Shown here: positions 1 through 9,134 of the stretch, piece after piece
Layout of the letters: every line of letters begins with the position of its first letter
Numbering within the stretch: position 1 is the stretch's first letter
Assembly: GCA_964473865.1 (NCBI GenBank)
Contig: CAYYQN010000003.1
Location: forward strand, 1-64,000
From: CAIMUX01 sp964473865
Lineage (GTDB): Bacteria; Eisenbacteria; RBG-16-71-46; CAIMUX01
Length of the DNA stretch: 64,000 bases
Direction of reading: 5' to 3'
The notes under the pieces: generated by a model
The model's input: the letters and a program-made list of their open reading frames with translations, nothing else
The model's database searches: none
What the model was told of the DNA's origin: nothing
Made by a program: the position numbers and the translations under genes

Positions 1-2
1 GG

Positions 3-1208
3 TGGAGGAGTTTGACCCGGCCACAAGTGGGGGAAGTTCAGGTGGCCACCGGGGCTCTCGGCGCCGACATCTACGAGAACGGCACGAACATCACGCGCAT
101 CATCTGGTTCCGGGGACCCGTGGACGAGATCTTCAGCAAGGGCATCCCGAGCATCAACCAGCACATCGTGACCAACGGCAACATGTACTGCGCACCGACC
201 GCGGCGGCGCAGTGCCTCAAATACTTCTACCAGCAGGGAGACGCGGTGATAACCGGAGGCCTGGGTGATGCTGCCCTGGTCAGCGCGCTGGGCGAATACA
301 TGAATACGCTCCTCATATGGGGCACCGTGCCCTCGAACTGGTGGGGAGGACTGAATTCCTGGATCGCGGACCACGGGAACGGATACACGCTCCGGAGAGT
401 CATGCACTTCGGCTCTCTGGGTCTGCACTCATTCTCCGGTCAGGACTGGCGGCGTATGCGCAACGAGCTCGAACGGTGCCACGACGTCCTCGTCGGTGTC
501 TTCTGGGTCGGAGGGGGAGCCCACGCCATGACGTTGAACTCGATCCAGAACACCGCCCTCCCGAACGGCCGGATTCTGATCGGTTTCAAGGATCCCTGGA
601 ATGGCGGGACATCCACCGGAGAGCTCGATCCGGCTACCGGGGAGATCCGCAACCTGGCCGGCGGCGCGAGCCAAGGAAGAACTGCCTTCGCCGGCATCAC
701 CATGGTCGCCTCCCCGCGGGAGACAAACGTGAATGCGGGAGGCCCGGGAACCGCCGTCTATGATGGGTTGCCTCGTCCCGGTCCACCCTACCACATCGTC
801 CTGTCCCTTCCCTACGTAGGGTTGTGGACGCTCCACATGGTTCTGGTCAACGATCGGGGCCACGCCTGGCGCTCCAGCTATATCGTGAGGCGTGTGGCGC
901 CAGGCGCGGTGCCGGACGAGGAGCCGTCCGCGGCTCTGGCCCTGAGCGCGCCCCGGTCAAACCCCTTCCGCGACCGAACCGAGTTCGCATATACCGTGCC
1001 GGCTCTGCTACCGGTGAGCGTTACGGTCTACGATGCGGCCGGACGCAGGGTGCGCACGCTGGTGGATGGGCAGATCGAACCCGGAATGCACCAGGTCTCC
1101 TGGGATGGAACCGACGGCGAGGGCCGGCCGGCGGCGACAGGCATCTACTTCCTGAGAATGCAGGCCGGACGCTCGACCCGGACGCGGACGGTGACTCTGT
1201 TGAGGTAG
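3..1208 (+). CDS. Secreted C39/papain-like cysteine peptidase-fold protein with C-terminal sorting domain (5' partial)
   Basis: The frame is open to the left edge, so the true start and any signal peptide are missing. The first in-window start codon is a TTG at 12, without a convincing Shine-Dalgarno. Counting from there, residues 45-250 resemble a C39-like papain fold: a NMYCAPTAAAQC segment places a candidate nucleophile at Cys60, a GGGAHAMTL segment supplies a candidate His, and KDPWNGG a candidate Asp/Asn. The last 85 residues form a FlgD/Ig-like sorting domain (NPF, GRRVRTL, WDGTDGEGR, GIYFLR), suggesting export and surface attachment or release. The gene converges on the kinase gene with only 26 bases between stops. 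Peptidase activity is inferred from motif spacing only; it may be an inactive binding domain. Confidence 0.6.
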   Translation, partial: WRSLTRPQVGEVQVATGALGADIYENGTNITRIIWFRGPVDEIFSKGIPSINQHIVTNGNMYCAPTAAAQCLKYFYQQGDAVITGGLGDAALVSALGEYMNTLLIWGTVPSNWWGGLNSWIADHGNGYTLRRVMHFGSLGLHSFSGQDWRRMRNELERCHDVLVGVFWVGGGAHAMTLNSIQNTALPNGRILIGFKDPWNGGTSTGELDPATGEIRNLAGGASQGRTAFAGITMVASPRETNVNAGGPGTAVYDGLPRPGPPYHIVLSLPYVGLWTLHMVLVNDRGHAWRSSYIVRRVAPGAVPDEEPSAALALSAPRSNPFRDRTEFAYTVPALLPVSVTVYDAAGRRVRTLVDGQIEPGMHQVSWDGTDGEGRPAATGIYFLRMQAGRSTRTRTVTLLR

Positions 1209-1234
1209 ACCGACCGGGATCCGCCCGCGTCTTC

Positions 1235-3961
1235 TCAAGGCCCAAGTCGAGCGCGCTGCGCCCGGTATTCCGCCGCGCGCGCAGACTTCCCGGAGGCCTG
1301 ATAGACCGCGGCCGTGCGCTCCGCGGCCTCCCGCCGGATCGCCAGGGGCGCGGCGGGAGAGGAGAGGAGAGTGTCCGCGCTTCGAGCCACCAGCGATTCG
1401 GCCGCTGCGACGCGCTGCTGCAATAGAAGGCAATAACCGAGCGCGTTCTCAGCCGCGGAACGCTGCCAGTCGTCCCGGAGTGCCAGTTGCCGCCGGATGG
1501 CGAGACATTCGTGCAGAAGCGGCTCGGCCTCGCGGACCTTTCCGGTTTCCAGCAGGAGCGAGCCCAGACCCAGGAGAGAGTTGGCCACGTGTGGATGAGC
1601 CCCCCCCAGGAGCTTGCGCCGGATGGCCAGGGCTTCGCGGAAGAGCGCTTCCGCCTGTTCCCGCATTCCCTCGCGCTCCAGAACGACGGCCAGGTTGTTC
1701 AGGCCGGTGGCCACGGCCGGATGCTCCGGGCCGTAAAGCCGTCGTCTCGCGGTGTAGACCCGCCGGTAGATGGACTCGGCCTCGGCGTACTTTGACTCCT
1801 CGAGGAGAACCCAGGCCAGGTTGTTCTGGGTCGAAAGCACGGAAGGATGATCGTTCCCCAATTGTCGGCCGAAGTCGGCCAAGGCCCGGCGGTAGAACGC
1901 CTCCGCCTCGTCGTTCTTGCCCTCTTCGCTCAGCAGTCCGGCCAGGTTGTTGGTCGTCGAGGCGACCGAGGGATGGACGTCCCCGAACACCGTCCGGGCG
2001 GTGGCCAGCGCCTCCCGCATGAGCGGTTCGGCCTCCGCGTACTTGTGCTCAGCCTGAAGGATGGTTGCCAGGTTGTTCAGACTCAGAGCCACGCTCGGGT
2101 GTCGGTCCCCGTAGCGGGCCCGACCCCGCGAGAGCGCTTCACGGCCGGCCGCCTCCGCCTCGGAGTACTTCCCTTCGGCCTGGAGGAGCGCGGCCAGGTT
2201 GCTCAGGCTGACGTCCACCGCCGCGCTGGTGTCTCCCAGCGTCTCGCGCCTGACGGCCAGCGCGGCGCGGGCCAGCGACTCGGCCGCCGCGTACCGTCCC
2301 TTCTCCTTCAACAGCACAGCCATCCCGTCCAGGTCGCTGGCAACCTCGGCGCTCTTCTCCCCAACGCTCTGGCGCTGCAGGGCCAGGGCCCGTTGAAACA
2401 GCGGATAGGCGGCGTCTGCGTTCCCCTTCTTCAAACAGAGAACGGCCAGGTCGTTCACGCTGCTGGCCACTTCCGGATCCTCGTCCGGCAGCAGGGAGTC
2501 GCGCAGGACCAGGGCGCAGCGAAGATGCGGCTCCGCGTCGTCATAGCGGCCCAGCGCCATGTAGGTAAGGCCGATGGTGGCATGGAGGGAGGCGCGCACT
2601 TCCGGCTGATCGGCCAGTTCTTCCTCGACTCTCCCGGAAGACGCCTCCAGCACCTCCCGGATCGTGACTTCGCGCCCGCGCGCCCTGTCCGGATCGCTCG
2701 ACGAAAGCATCTCCTGGAGGAACTCGTTGATCCGTTCAGCCTTCCTCGTCTGCAACACCGCCCGTTCCTTGGCCCGACGTTGTACCGCGAACATCACCGA
2801 CATGGTCGCTCCGAAGCCCGCCAGCAGAAGAACCAGGGTCAGGGCGAAGGCAAAGACCGCCTGGTGGCGGGCGATCAGCTTGCGGAGCTGGTAGCCGGCG
2901 CTGGGAGAGTGGGCCAGGATCGGCTCGTCGGCGAGGTGGCGTTCGATATCCTCGGCCAGCGCGAGCACGGTCTGATAGCGCCGTTCCGGGTCCTTTTCCA
3001 GGGCCTTCGACGCGATGGTCTCCAGGTCCGCAGGTACGTGAGGCCGCAGGGAACGGAGCTTTTTCGGAGTCTCCTCGCAGATCCGACGTACCGCCTCGTG
3101 GAGCGGAAGTCCGTCGGTCTGGTAGGGCGGCTCGTCCGCAAGCAGCTCGTAGAGCAGCACGCCCAGAGAGTAGACATCAGTTCGCACGTCGATCTCGGCC
3201 GTTCGCCCACAGGCCTGCTCCGGGCTCATGTAGGGAATCGAGCCCTGGACTCGACCGACTTCGGTTGCCGCCGTAGCGGCCTCCGCTTCCGCGTGCACGA
3301 TCCGGGCCAGGCCGAAGTCGAGGATCTTGATCTGAGTACGCGGACGCGGGGTGCTGCCGGGCGAAGCCCGCGCAGGCGGCTCTTCGACCACGACCATGAT
3401 GTTTCCGGGTTTGATGTCGCGATGGATCACGCCGCGTTGGTGGGCGTACTGGATCGCCTTGCAGATCTGCAGGAAGATCTCGAGCCGTTCGCCGACTCGT
3501 TGCTTGTGGCCGATCCCTTCCGGGAGCCGGCTCCGCAGGTGCTCGCGGAGCGGAGTGCCCTGCACAAGCTCCATCACCAGGAACGGCTGGCCGTCCTCGG
3601 AGCGCCCGGCTTCGTAGATGGGGGCAATACCGGCATGCTTCAAGCGCGCCAGGCTTTGGGCCTCGCGGCCGAACGAACGCACGGCCTCCTCGCTGACGAA
3701 TGGACCTCCGCGGATCACCTTCAGCGCGACCGAACGCCGGGGCTCCTGCTGCTCGACCTCGTAGACGATACCCATCGCCCCTTCGCCGATCTTGCGGAGC
3801 ATCCGGTAGCCGCCGATCCATTCGGGAAGGGGAACGCTGGGCGGACGATCCGAAGGCGGGATCGCGGAGTCCGCCGTTGCATCCGAAGAGCCAGCCGCCG
3901 ATCGCGGGTCTTTGTCACCGGTGGCGGGATCCGGCCTCTCGTTCTCGGGCCCGGAGATCAT
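1235..3961 (-). CDS. Transmembrane Ser/Thr protein kinase with kinesin-light-chain-type TPR repeats
   Basis: About 908 residues. The N-terminal half is a PknB/Hanks-type kinase: glycine loop GEGAMG (59-64), ATP-binding Lys81 in VALK, catalytic HRDIKPGN near 178 and DFG near 213, all intact, so activity is likely. A single hydrophobic segment (about 365-391) separates the cytoplasmic kinase from an extracytoplasmic region with roughly nine 42-residue TPRs (about 440-860) of the kinesin-light-chain kind. This layout, common in myxobacteria and planctomycetes, suggests a sensor whose TPRs bind protein partners. I chose the ATG at 3961 because a GGAG lies about 8 bases upstream; an in-frame TTG at 4021 would add 20 Arg/Asp-rich residues. 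No phosphatase or obvious target is adjacent. Confidence 0.88.
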   Translation of the reverse strand: MISGPENERPDPATGDKDPRSAAGSSDATADSAIPPSDRPPSVPLPEWIGGYRMLRKIGEGAMGIVYEVEQQEPRRSVALKVIRGGPFVSEEAVRSFGREAQSLARLKHAGIAPIYEAGRSEDGQPFLVMELVQGTPLREHLRSRLPEGIGHKQRVGERLEIFLQICKAIQYAHQRGVIHRDIKPGNIMVVVEEPPARASPGSTPRPRTQIKILDFGLARIVHAEAEAATAATEVGRVQGSIPYMSPEQACGRTAEIDVRTDVYSLGVLLYELLADEPPYQTDGLPLHEAVRRICEETPKKLRSLRPHVPADLETIASKALEKDPERRYQTVLALAEDIERHLADEPILAHSPSAGYQLRKLIARHQAVFAFALTLVLLLAGFGATMSVMFAVQRRAKERAVLQTRKAERINEFLQEMLSSSDPDRARGREVTIREVLEASSGRVEEELADQPEVRASLHATIGLTYMALGRYDDAEPHLRCALVLRDSLLPDEDPEVASSVNDLAVLCLKKGNADAAYPLFQRALALQRQSVGEKSAEVASDLDGMAVLLKEKGRYAAAESLARAALAVRRETLGDTSAAVDVSLSNLAALLQAEGKYSEAEAAGREALSRGRARYGDRHPSVALSLNNLATILQAEHKYAEAEPLMREALATARTVFGDVHPSVASTTNNLAGLLSEEGKNDEAEAFYRRALADFGRQLGNDHPSVLSTQNNLAWVLLEESKYAEAESIYRRVYTARRRLYGPEHPAVATGLNNLAVVLEREGMREQAEALFREALAIRRKLLGGAHPHVANSLLGLGSLLLETGKVREAEPLLHECLAIRRQLALRDDWQRSAAENALGYCLLLQQRVAAAESLVARSADTLLSSPAAPLAIRREAAERTAAVYQASGKSARAAEYRAQRARLGP

Positions 3962-4125
3962 GACATCCGCTCCGTCGTCCCGGCCATCGGCTCTGAGCCG
4001 GGCCGGAGGCACGCGCGCCAAGTCTCAAGTGCTCCGGATGAGCGTGCCGGAACTGTAGCCGGATCTCCCCCGGGAGGGAAGGCGAATCGCACCTCCCGGC
4101 CCTGGCTCCCGGCGCGCGGATCCTG

Positions 4126-4131
4126 TATAAT
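4126..4131 (+). promoter_or_regulatory. Candidate -10 element for the PHP metallohydrolase gene
   Basis: A perfect TATAAT hexamer in otherwise GC-rich DNA, 67 bases before the chosen ATG at 4198. A start 7 bases downstream would fall at 4138, on an in-frame GTG. That leaves either a 60-base leader or a leaderless GTG-initiated form. No good -35 is visible. Confidence 0.5.
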
Positions 4132-4197
4132 GGTAAGGTGGTTCACATGCCGTTTGGCCGGGAGGCATATCTGCGCCGATCCGTGGAGGTTATGCGG

Positions 4198-6489
4198 ATG
4201 ACATTCCAGAGCCTGGCCTCGCATGTCGCCCTTCGCCGCTGGCCGCTGGCCACCGTTGTCTGGTTCTCCTGCATCCTCTTGATCGCGTCGCCCCGGATCG
4301 GCCGTGCGGCGCTCCTGCACCTCAATGTGGTGAACGAGCTGGGGCAGGGCATCCCGGCCCGCGTTCAGGTGCTCGATGGGCTCGGGGACTACTTCCCCGC
4401 CGACACCTGCTCCAGCCTCATGAGCCACAACGACTCGGCCTGGATGCGGGCCTACTTCTATTACCAGGAGCCGCTTCTCCTGTCCCTCTGCCCCGGTGTG
4501 ACCACGATCACTGCCGGTCACGGCTTCGAGTGTCGCCCGGTCCGGATCAGTTTCAACCTGCAGAACGATACCACTGTCACCGTCACCATTCCGCGGGTCT
4601 ATGATCTGCGGTCGCTGGGTTGGTTCGGCGGCGATACGCATACCCACATGGTCCATCCTCCGCAGGACTACCTCCTGACGCCCGCCGACATGCATACAAT
4701 CGCCCAAGCCGAGGATCTCCCCATGACCTGGGTGACCGACAACGAGTACAACTTCACCGGCAGTCCGGACGTCGTGAGCACCCCCGATGCCATCCTGTAC
4801 TTCAGCGTTGAATATCACAACAAGGCCACTGGGCACGCCTGCATGCTCGGGCTGAAGGAGATCTTCGCAATCGCCTGCTGCGGGGTGCCCGCTGCCGCGT
4901 ACCCGCTGCTGTCGGACACGAGAGAGGAGTGGAATCCGGGCTGGGACGAGGCCATGACCCTTTGCCACCCGATCAGCGGCGCCGACTTCTTCGATGACTC
5001 GGTAGGATGGCCGGCCGCCGGGCTGGCCCGCGAAGTCCCGGTGCAAGCGGCCAGCGGGAACCTGGACATCTACGACATTGCCTCTTACAGCAACGTCGGG
5101 GACCTTGCGCTGGATGACTGGTACCGACTCCTGAACTGCGGCTACCACATCCCACCCGGCGCCGGTACGGACGCCATCATGGACCGGTACTGGGTGCGAC
5201 CGGCCGGCGGATACCGGGTCTACGTGAAAGAAACGAGCACGTCGCACAATTCCTCCGATTGGGTCCAGGGGCTGAAGGCGGGGCGGTGCTTTGTCACCAA
5301 CTACCCGTTGATCCCGGAGTTCACGATTGACGGCCAGGATGCCGGGAGCACGCTGGACTACCCGGGTCCCACGGCCACGGTCTCCGTTCACCTTGCGGTC
5401 GAGTCGACCCTGCCGGTCTCCACCGCCAAGATCATTGTGAACGGCGAGGTCGCGCAGACCTTTGACGTTCCCGGCGGTCCCGACGGCTCCTCTGGCGTCT
5501 TTGACACGCAGCTCACAGTGAACAAAAGCTCCTGGATCGCCGTGCGCGTGGACGGCGTCACGGATCTCCGTCACGCGGTTTCGAACTCGCTCTTCGCGCA
5601 CACCGGACCCATCTATGTCCGCCTGGGCGGGTTGGAGATAGAGCGGACGATCGACGCCGCGTACTTCCAGGACTGGTGCGATTCGCTCGAGATCTTTGTG
5701 GAGAACCGGGGCAATTGGCCGAGCGAGGAAGCGCACGCCCATGTGCTGCAACGGATCGATGACGCGCGCGTGACATTCGGCAGCCACTTCCTGTATCCAC
5801 CGTCGGCTTTCGAGCTTCTCGCTCCCGCCAACGGGGCGGTCGCGCTGGAAGGCGGGCTCGTGCACTTCGATTGGTCGGACGCCACCGTGAGGGAGCCGGG
5901 CGACCGGGTCCGGTACCGTCTCGCGATCAGCGCAGACACGTCGTTCGCCGGGGGGTATCTCTCCCCGCCCCTCAGCTCCAGTCGGCGGATCATGCCGGTG
6001 CCGCTTCCGCCCAACCAGGCATACTGGTGGCGCGTGGTGGCAGAGGAGAGGGGCGGGCATACGACTCCGAGCACGCCCCGGCGGCGGTTGTTCTACCTGG
6101 CGACCAGCATTTCGGACGTGGACTCGCTGCAGACGGGGGGCGACTCCCCGAGTCTGACCACGGCAGCGTTGTCGGTCTGGCCCAACCCGGCTACCGACCA
6201 GGTACACCTGCAGTGGAGTCAGGCGGCGGGCAGCCCCGGGGACTTCGAGATCTTCGACGTGGGTGGCCGCCTTGTTCTCCGCGTGCATTCCGTGATCTCC
6301 TCGGCCCTCACCGCGAACGCGGCGGGCGGTCCCTCACTTTGTCCCACCGGGACATGGGAAGGATTCGATGCGGGAGGCCGCGCGGTGCCCGGAGGGCTCT
6401 ATTGGGTCCGCTACGTCCCGGCGGGATCCGCGGCTGCGTACGAAGCCGGCGGCACCGCTTTGCGGGCCCGGATCCTGCTTCTGCGCTAG
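4198..6489 (+). CDS. Secreted PHP-superfamily (CehA/McbA-type) metallohydrolase with C-terminal sorting domain
   Basis: The ATG at 4198 follows GGAGG (4185-4189) by 8 bases and begins a 763-residue protein with a signal peptide (hydrophobic ATVVWFSCILLIAS, then an Ala-rich cleavage region). A short beta-rich N-terminal domain precedes a PHP-like metal site: GGDTHTHM near residue 143, a CHPISG segment near 255 and GAGTDA near 320. These match metal-binding motifs of CehA/McbA-like phosphoesterases or ester hydrolases. Ig-like domains follow, then a terminal NPAT... sorting domain. The metallophosphoesterase starts 23 bases downstream, so the two are probably cotranscribed and act together outside the cell. 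The substrate cannot be read from the sequence. In-frame upstream starts at 4138 (GTG) and 4147 (ATG) are less well supported. Confidence 0.75.
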   Translation: MTFQSLASHVALRRWPLATVVWFSCILLIASPRIGRAALLHLNVVNELGQGIPARVQVLDGLGDYFPADTCSSLMSHNDSAWMRAYFYYQEPLLLSLCPGVTTITAGHGFECRPVRISFNLQNDTTVTVTIPRVYDLRSLGWFGGDTHTHMVHPPQDYLLTPADMHTIAQAEDLPMTWVTDNEYNFTGSPDVVSTPDAILYFSVEYHNKATGHACMLGLKEIFAIACCGVPAAAYPLLSDTREEWNPGWDEAMTLCHPISGADFFDDSVGWPAAGLAREVPVQAASGNLDIYDIASYSNVGDLALDDWYRLLNCGYHIPPGAGTDAIMDRYWVRPAGGYRVYVKETSTSHNSSDWVQGLKAGRCFVTNYPLIPEFTIDGQDAGSTLDYPGPTATVSVHLAVESTLPVSTAKIIVNGEVAQTFDVPGGPDGSSGVFDTQLTVNKSSWIAVRVDGVTDLRHAVSNSLFAHTGPIYVRLGGLEIERTIDAAYFQDWCDSLEIFVENRGNWPSEEAHAHVLQRIDDARVTFGSHFLYPPSAFELLAPANGAVALEGGLVHFDWSDATVREPGDRVRYRLAISADTSFAGGYLSPPLSSSRRIMPVPLPPNQAYWWRVVAEERGGHTTPSTPRRRLFYLATSISDVDSLQTGGDSPSLTTAALSVWPNPATDQVHLQWSQAAGSPGDFEIFDVGGRLVLRVHSVISSALTANAAGGPSLCPTGTWEGFDAGGRAVPGGLYWVRYVPAGSAAAYEAGGTALRARILLLR

Positions 6490-6512
6490 GTCCAGTGTCG
6501 AGAGGGATGGGC

Positions 6513-7964
6513 ATGGTGTACCGCGCTCCCGCCGCTTGCCGGCTACTGGCCCTGAGTGCTCTCAGCGTCCTTGCCTCGGCGATTCCGATCAACGCGTACG
6601 CCGCGGCGCCACACCGCGAAGACCTGGTCCGGAAGCAGCCTTACCTGATCTTCGGCGGGGATCCGACACAGATGCAGGTGCTCTGGCAACTCAACGCCAC
6701 CGCGCCAGCGACCATCGTGTGGGGGCGGGATTCCACCTACTCCCTGGGCCGGGTTCCGACCAGCGAGTACGGGGATGATCATCAGCACTTGTTCACCATC
6801 CCGAATCTGGTTCCCGGCACCCACTACGAGTACAAGGTCACGGTGGGGGGAGACATCTTGCCGGGATCGTTCACCGCCGCATTGGATTCCTCCGGCAACG
6901 CCGTACGGTTCTTTGCCTACGGCGATTCTCGCACGAACGTGGAGATCCACGACGAGGTGGCTGGCGACATGCTCGCGGCGATGGCGGCGGACTCCAGCCG
7001 GCAGTCACTCGTTCTCTCGGTCGGGGATCTGGTCTACGACGGAGACAACGAGTCCTACTGGATGGACGAGTTCTTCACTCCCGCGGCACCGAACGTTCGC
7101 AGGTTGATCGCATTGCTGCCGTACCAGTGCGCTCGGGGAAACCACGAGGGAACGGCGGTTCTATTCGCCAAGTACTTTCCCTATCCGTTTGCCGAGGAGC
7201 GTTACTGGTCATTCGATTATGGCCCGGCGCACTTCCTGCTGATGGACCAGTACACCAGCTACGAAGCGGGTTCGGCTCAGCTGGCCTGGATCGAGAGCGA
7301 TCTGGCCACGACGACAAAGCCCTGGAAGTTTGTCTATCTGCACGAGCCCGGGTGGTCGGCGGGGGGCCATGAGAACAACCTTGCCGTGCAGACCCTCATC
7401 CAGCCGCTGTGCCAGCAATATGGAGTGGCGATCGTCTTTGGCGGACACAATCACTACTACGCGCGGGCGGATGTCTACGGGGTCCAGCACATCACGACCG
7501 GTGGAGGCGGCGCGCCGCTCTACCAGCCGGACGACAGCTACCCCCACGTGGTCGCTTCCGCTTCGGCTCACCATTACTGCGAAGTGGATATCCAGGGCGA
7601 TACGCTGGAGTTTCGAGCAATCAGTACCGACGGCACGATCCTGGACAGCTTCACGTCGCCAGTTCCCTCCAGCGTGGACGAGACGAACGAAGCCGGGACC
7701 TCCGCCGATGCTTTCCCCAATCCATTCAACGCAGAGACGACGATCCGCTGGCAGCCGCAGAGCGGGATCGGCGGTGAACTCCTGCTCCAGGATGTTGTGG
7801 GACGGCTGGTCCGCCGTTACTCGCCGTCCGGAATCGGACCCCAGACAGCGCGCTGGGACGGGACCGACGATGGCGGCCGGCCCGTCGCCACAGGGGTCTA
7901 CTTCCTCCGCGTGGTCGGAGCGCCGGCCGGAGCGCGCACCGGAACCGTTCTGCTCATCCGGTGA
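6513..7964 (+). CDS. Secreted purple acid phosphatase-like metallophosphoesterase with C-terminal sorting domain
   Basis: About 483 residues: signal peptide (LLALSALSVLASAIPINAYAA), an N-terminal fibronectin-like domain typical of purple acid phosphatases (about 30-120), a calcineurin-like metallophosphoesterase core, and a FlgD/Ig-like sorting domain (NPFNAETTIRW, WDGTDDGGR, GVYFLR). Metal ligands are visible in order: YGDSR near 134, GDLVYD near 170, RGNHEG near 207, LHEPGW near 276 and GGHNHYY near 309, so it should be active on phosphate esters. The ATG at 6513 is preferred because AGAGGG sits 6 bases upstream; the ATG at 6507 directly abuts that motif. It follows the PHP hydrolase by 23 bases. 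Together they may release phosphate from extracellular organics, which is inference. Confidence 0.85.
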   Translation: MVYRAPAACRLLALSALSVLASAIPINAYAAAPHREDLVRKQPYLIFGGDPTQMQVLWQLNATAPATIVWGRDSTYSLGRVPTSEYGDDHQHLFTIPNLVPGTHYEYKVTVGGDILPGSFTAALDSSGNAVRFFAYGDSRTNVEIHDEVAGDMLAAMAADSSRQSLVLSVGDLVYDGDNESYWMDEFFTPAAPNVRRLIALLPYQCARGNHEGTAVLFAKYFPYPFAEERYWSFDYGPAHFLLMDQYTSYEAGSAQLAWIESDLATTTKPWKFVYLHEPGWSAGGHENNLAVQTLIQPLCQQYGVAIVFGGHNHYYARADVYGVQHITTGGGGAPLYQPDDSYPHVVASASAHHYCEVDIQGDTLEFRAISTDGTILDSFTSPVPSSVDETNEAGTSADAFPNPFNAETTIRWQPQSGIGGELLLQDVVGRLVRRYSPSGIGPQTARWDGTDDGGRPVATGVYFLRVVGAPAGARTGTVLLIR

Positions 7965-8261
7965 GCAGCTGCGAGCCGCGCTCGGGGGCGACTGCCGCTT
8001 GGCCTTCCGACATGGTCATGCGCCGCGTGGAGCCTCCGCAGGACTGGCCGGAGAGTTGGCGGAGAGAGCCGCCGTCGATCAGGAAGGTATCCTTCGATTC
8101 GCCCGACATCGCCGAGGCCTGCCGCGACCCGGACCCCGATCCCGGGCCCGATCCCCTGCAGCGGCCTCCGAGCGTCCCTGATCGGGTGGTCGGCGACGAG
8201 CGGTGATCTGGAGGCGATGGGCATCGATCGCTGATCGATCGCGGGCCGGCCGACCGGGCGG
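7965..8261. other. Gap between convergent genes, nothing recognised
   Basis: About 300 bases between the metallophosphoesterase and GNAT stops. Short GATC-rich repeats occur near 8223-8241, but there is no T-run, credible gene or RNA that I can support. Confidence 0.4.
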
Positions 8262-8585
8262 TCAGCGGTCGAGGAGGTGCCGGTGTTCCCGGGGCACGAG
8301 ATTGCCGTAGTCGGGGTGGCGGGCGATGAAGCGGGAGACGAAGGGGCAACGGGGCTCGACCGCCCGGCCGGCGGCCCGCTCGGTGTCGAGCGCGGTGCGG
8401 ATCAGGGCCGAGCCGACCCCGCGCCCACCGAACCGGTCCGGCACCTCGGTGTGGATGAACCGGGTGCGGTCCTCCAACCGGAGGTACTGGACGAAGCCGG
8501 CCTCCTCACCGGCGAGCCGCGCCACGTACCGGCTCCGTTCGGGCTCGTCGGCAACCTCGACCTCACACTGCGGACCGGTAGCCAT
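8262..8585 (-). CDS. Small GNAT-fold N-acetyltransferase (YjdJ-like)
   Basis: About 107 residues, matching the compact single-domain YjdJ/At1g77540-like acetyltransferases. The ATG at 8585 has GGGAGG 6 bases upstream. The core shows the family pattern: EAGFVQYLRL, then FIHTEVPDRFGGRGVGSAL, where the RGVGSAL loop is the acetyl-CoA pyrophosphate-binding motif, and a C-terminal CPFVSRFIARHPDY segment that is highly typical of this family. The acceptor substrate of these enzymes is unknown. It stands alone, convergent with the metallophosphoesterase gene. Confidence 0.88.
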   Translation of the reverse strand: MATGPQCEVEVADEPERSRYVARLAGEEAGFVQYLRLEDRTRFIHTEVPDRFGGRGVGSALIRTALDTERAAGRAVEPRCPFVSRFIARHPDYGNLVPREHRHLLDR

Positions 8586-9134
8586 TCGTGCCTCCCGATG
8601 GGTGTCGTGCGGCGGATCGTCTGGCCCCCCGGGGGGACCGACAGGGGGCGTCGCGATCGGGAAGGGTCCGACGCCACCGAACTTGCGATCCTCACCCGCC
8701 CGGTAACCCGGGGCCAGGACGGTCGTCCGGCTGGACCAAGCCTGGTCGAACGGAGAGGGAGGACAAGCGCTGTGATCGGCATCCCCGGCCCCCCACCCTC
8801 TCCCGGCGGAGTGTGGCGGCGGCCCGAAGCGGGCACAAGGGGCCACCGCGGCCTCGGGTGGAGGTTACATTAACTCCCCGGTCCGGAACCGCCGGGATCC
8901 GGGCCGACTCCGGGCATCGAGCCGGTTTCCGCAGCGCAGTTCGACCTCCGGCCCCAAGCGAAGGCCCGATCCGTCCGGGCCGCAACGATCGTACGTCGAT
9001 CTTCCCGGCATCCTTCCCACATCGATGCCTCGGCCGGGACGATGGAGGAGCCGACGCCGCTGATCGCGCAGAACTGGCGCCGGGCTCGTCCGTCGGGGGG
9101 GGGACGACGGACGGCCCGGCCGGACGCCGAACTC
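8586..9134. other. Intergenic region with a 12-bp GC palindrome
   Basis: 550 bases with no recognised gene. The open frames crossing it are Arg/Pro/Gly-rich and look like GC artefacts. A perfect CCCCCCGGGGGG palindrome lies at 8625-8636, about 40 bases upstream of the GNAT start on the minus strand. No promoter could be assigned. Confidence 0.4.

Noticed and set aside
1847..4201. 784-codon open frame on the plus strand opposite the kinase gene
   Set aside because: It is the antisense of the kinase/TPR gene; its composition (Arg, Gly, Gln, His, Val rich) and lack of any domain mark it as a high-GC shadow.
3958..6288. 776-codon minus-strand frame opposite the PHP metallohydrolase
   Set aside because: Antisense shadow of a gene with clear signal peptide, metal motifs and sorting domain on the plus strand.
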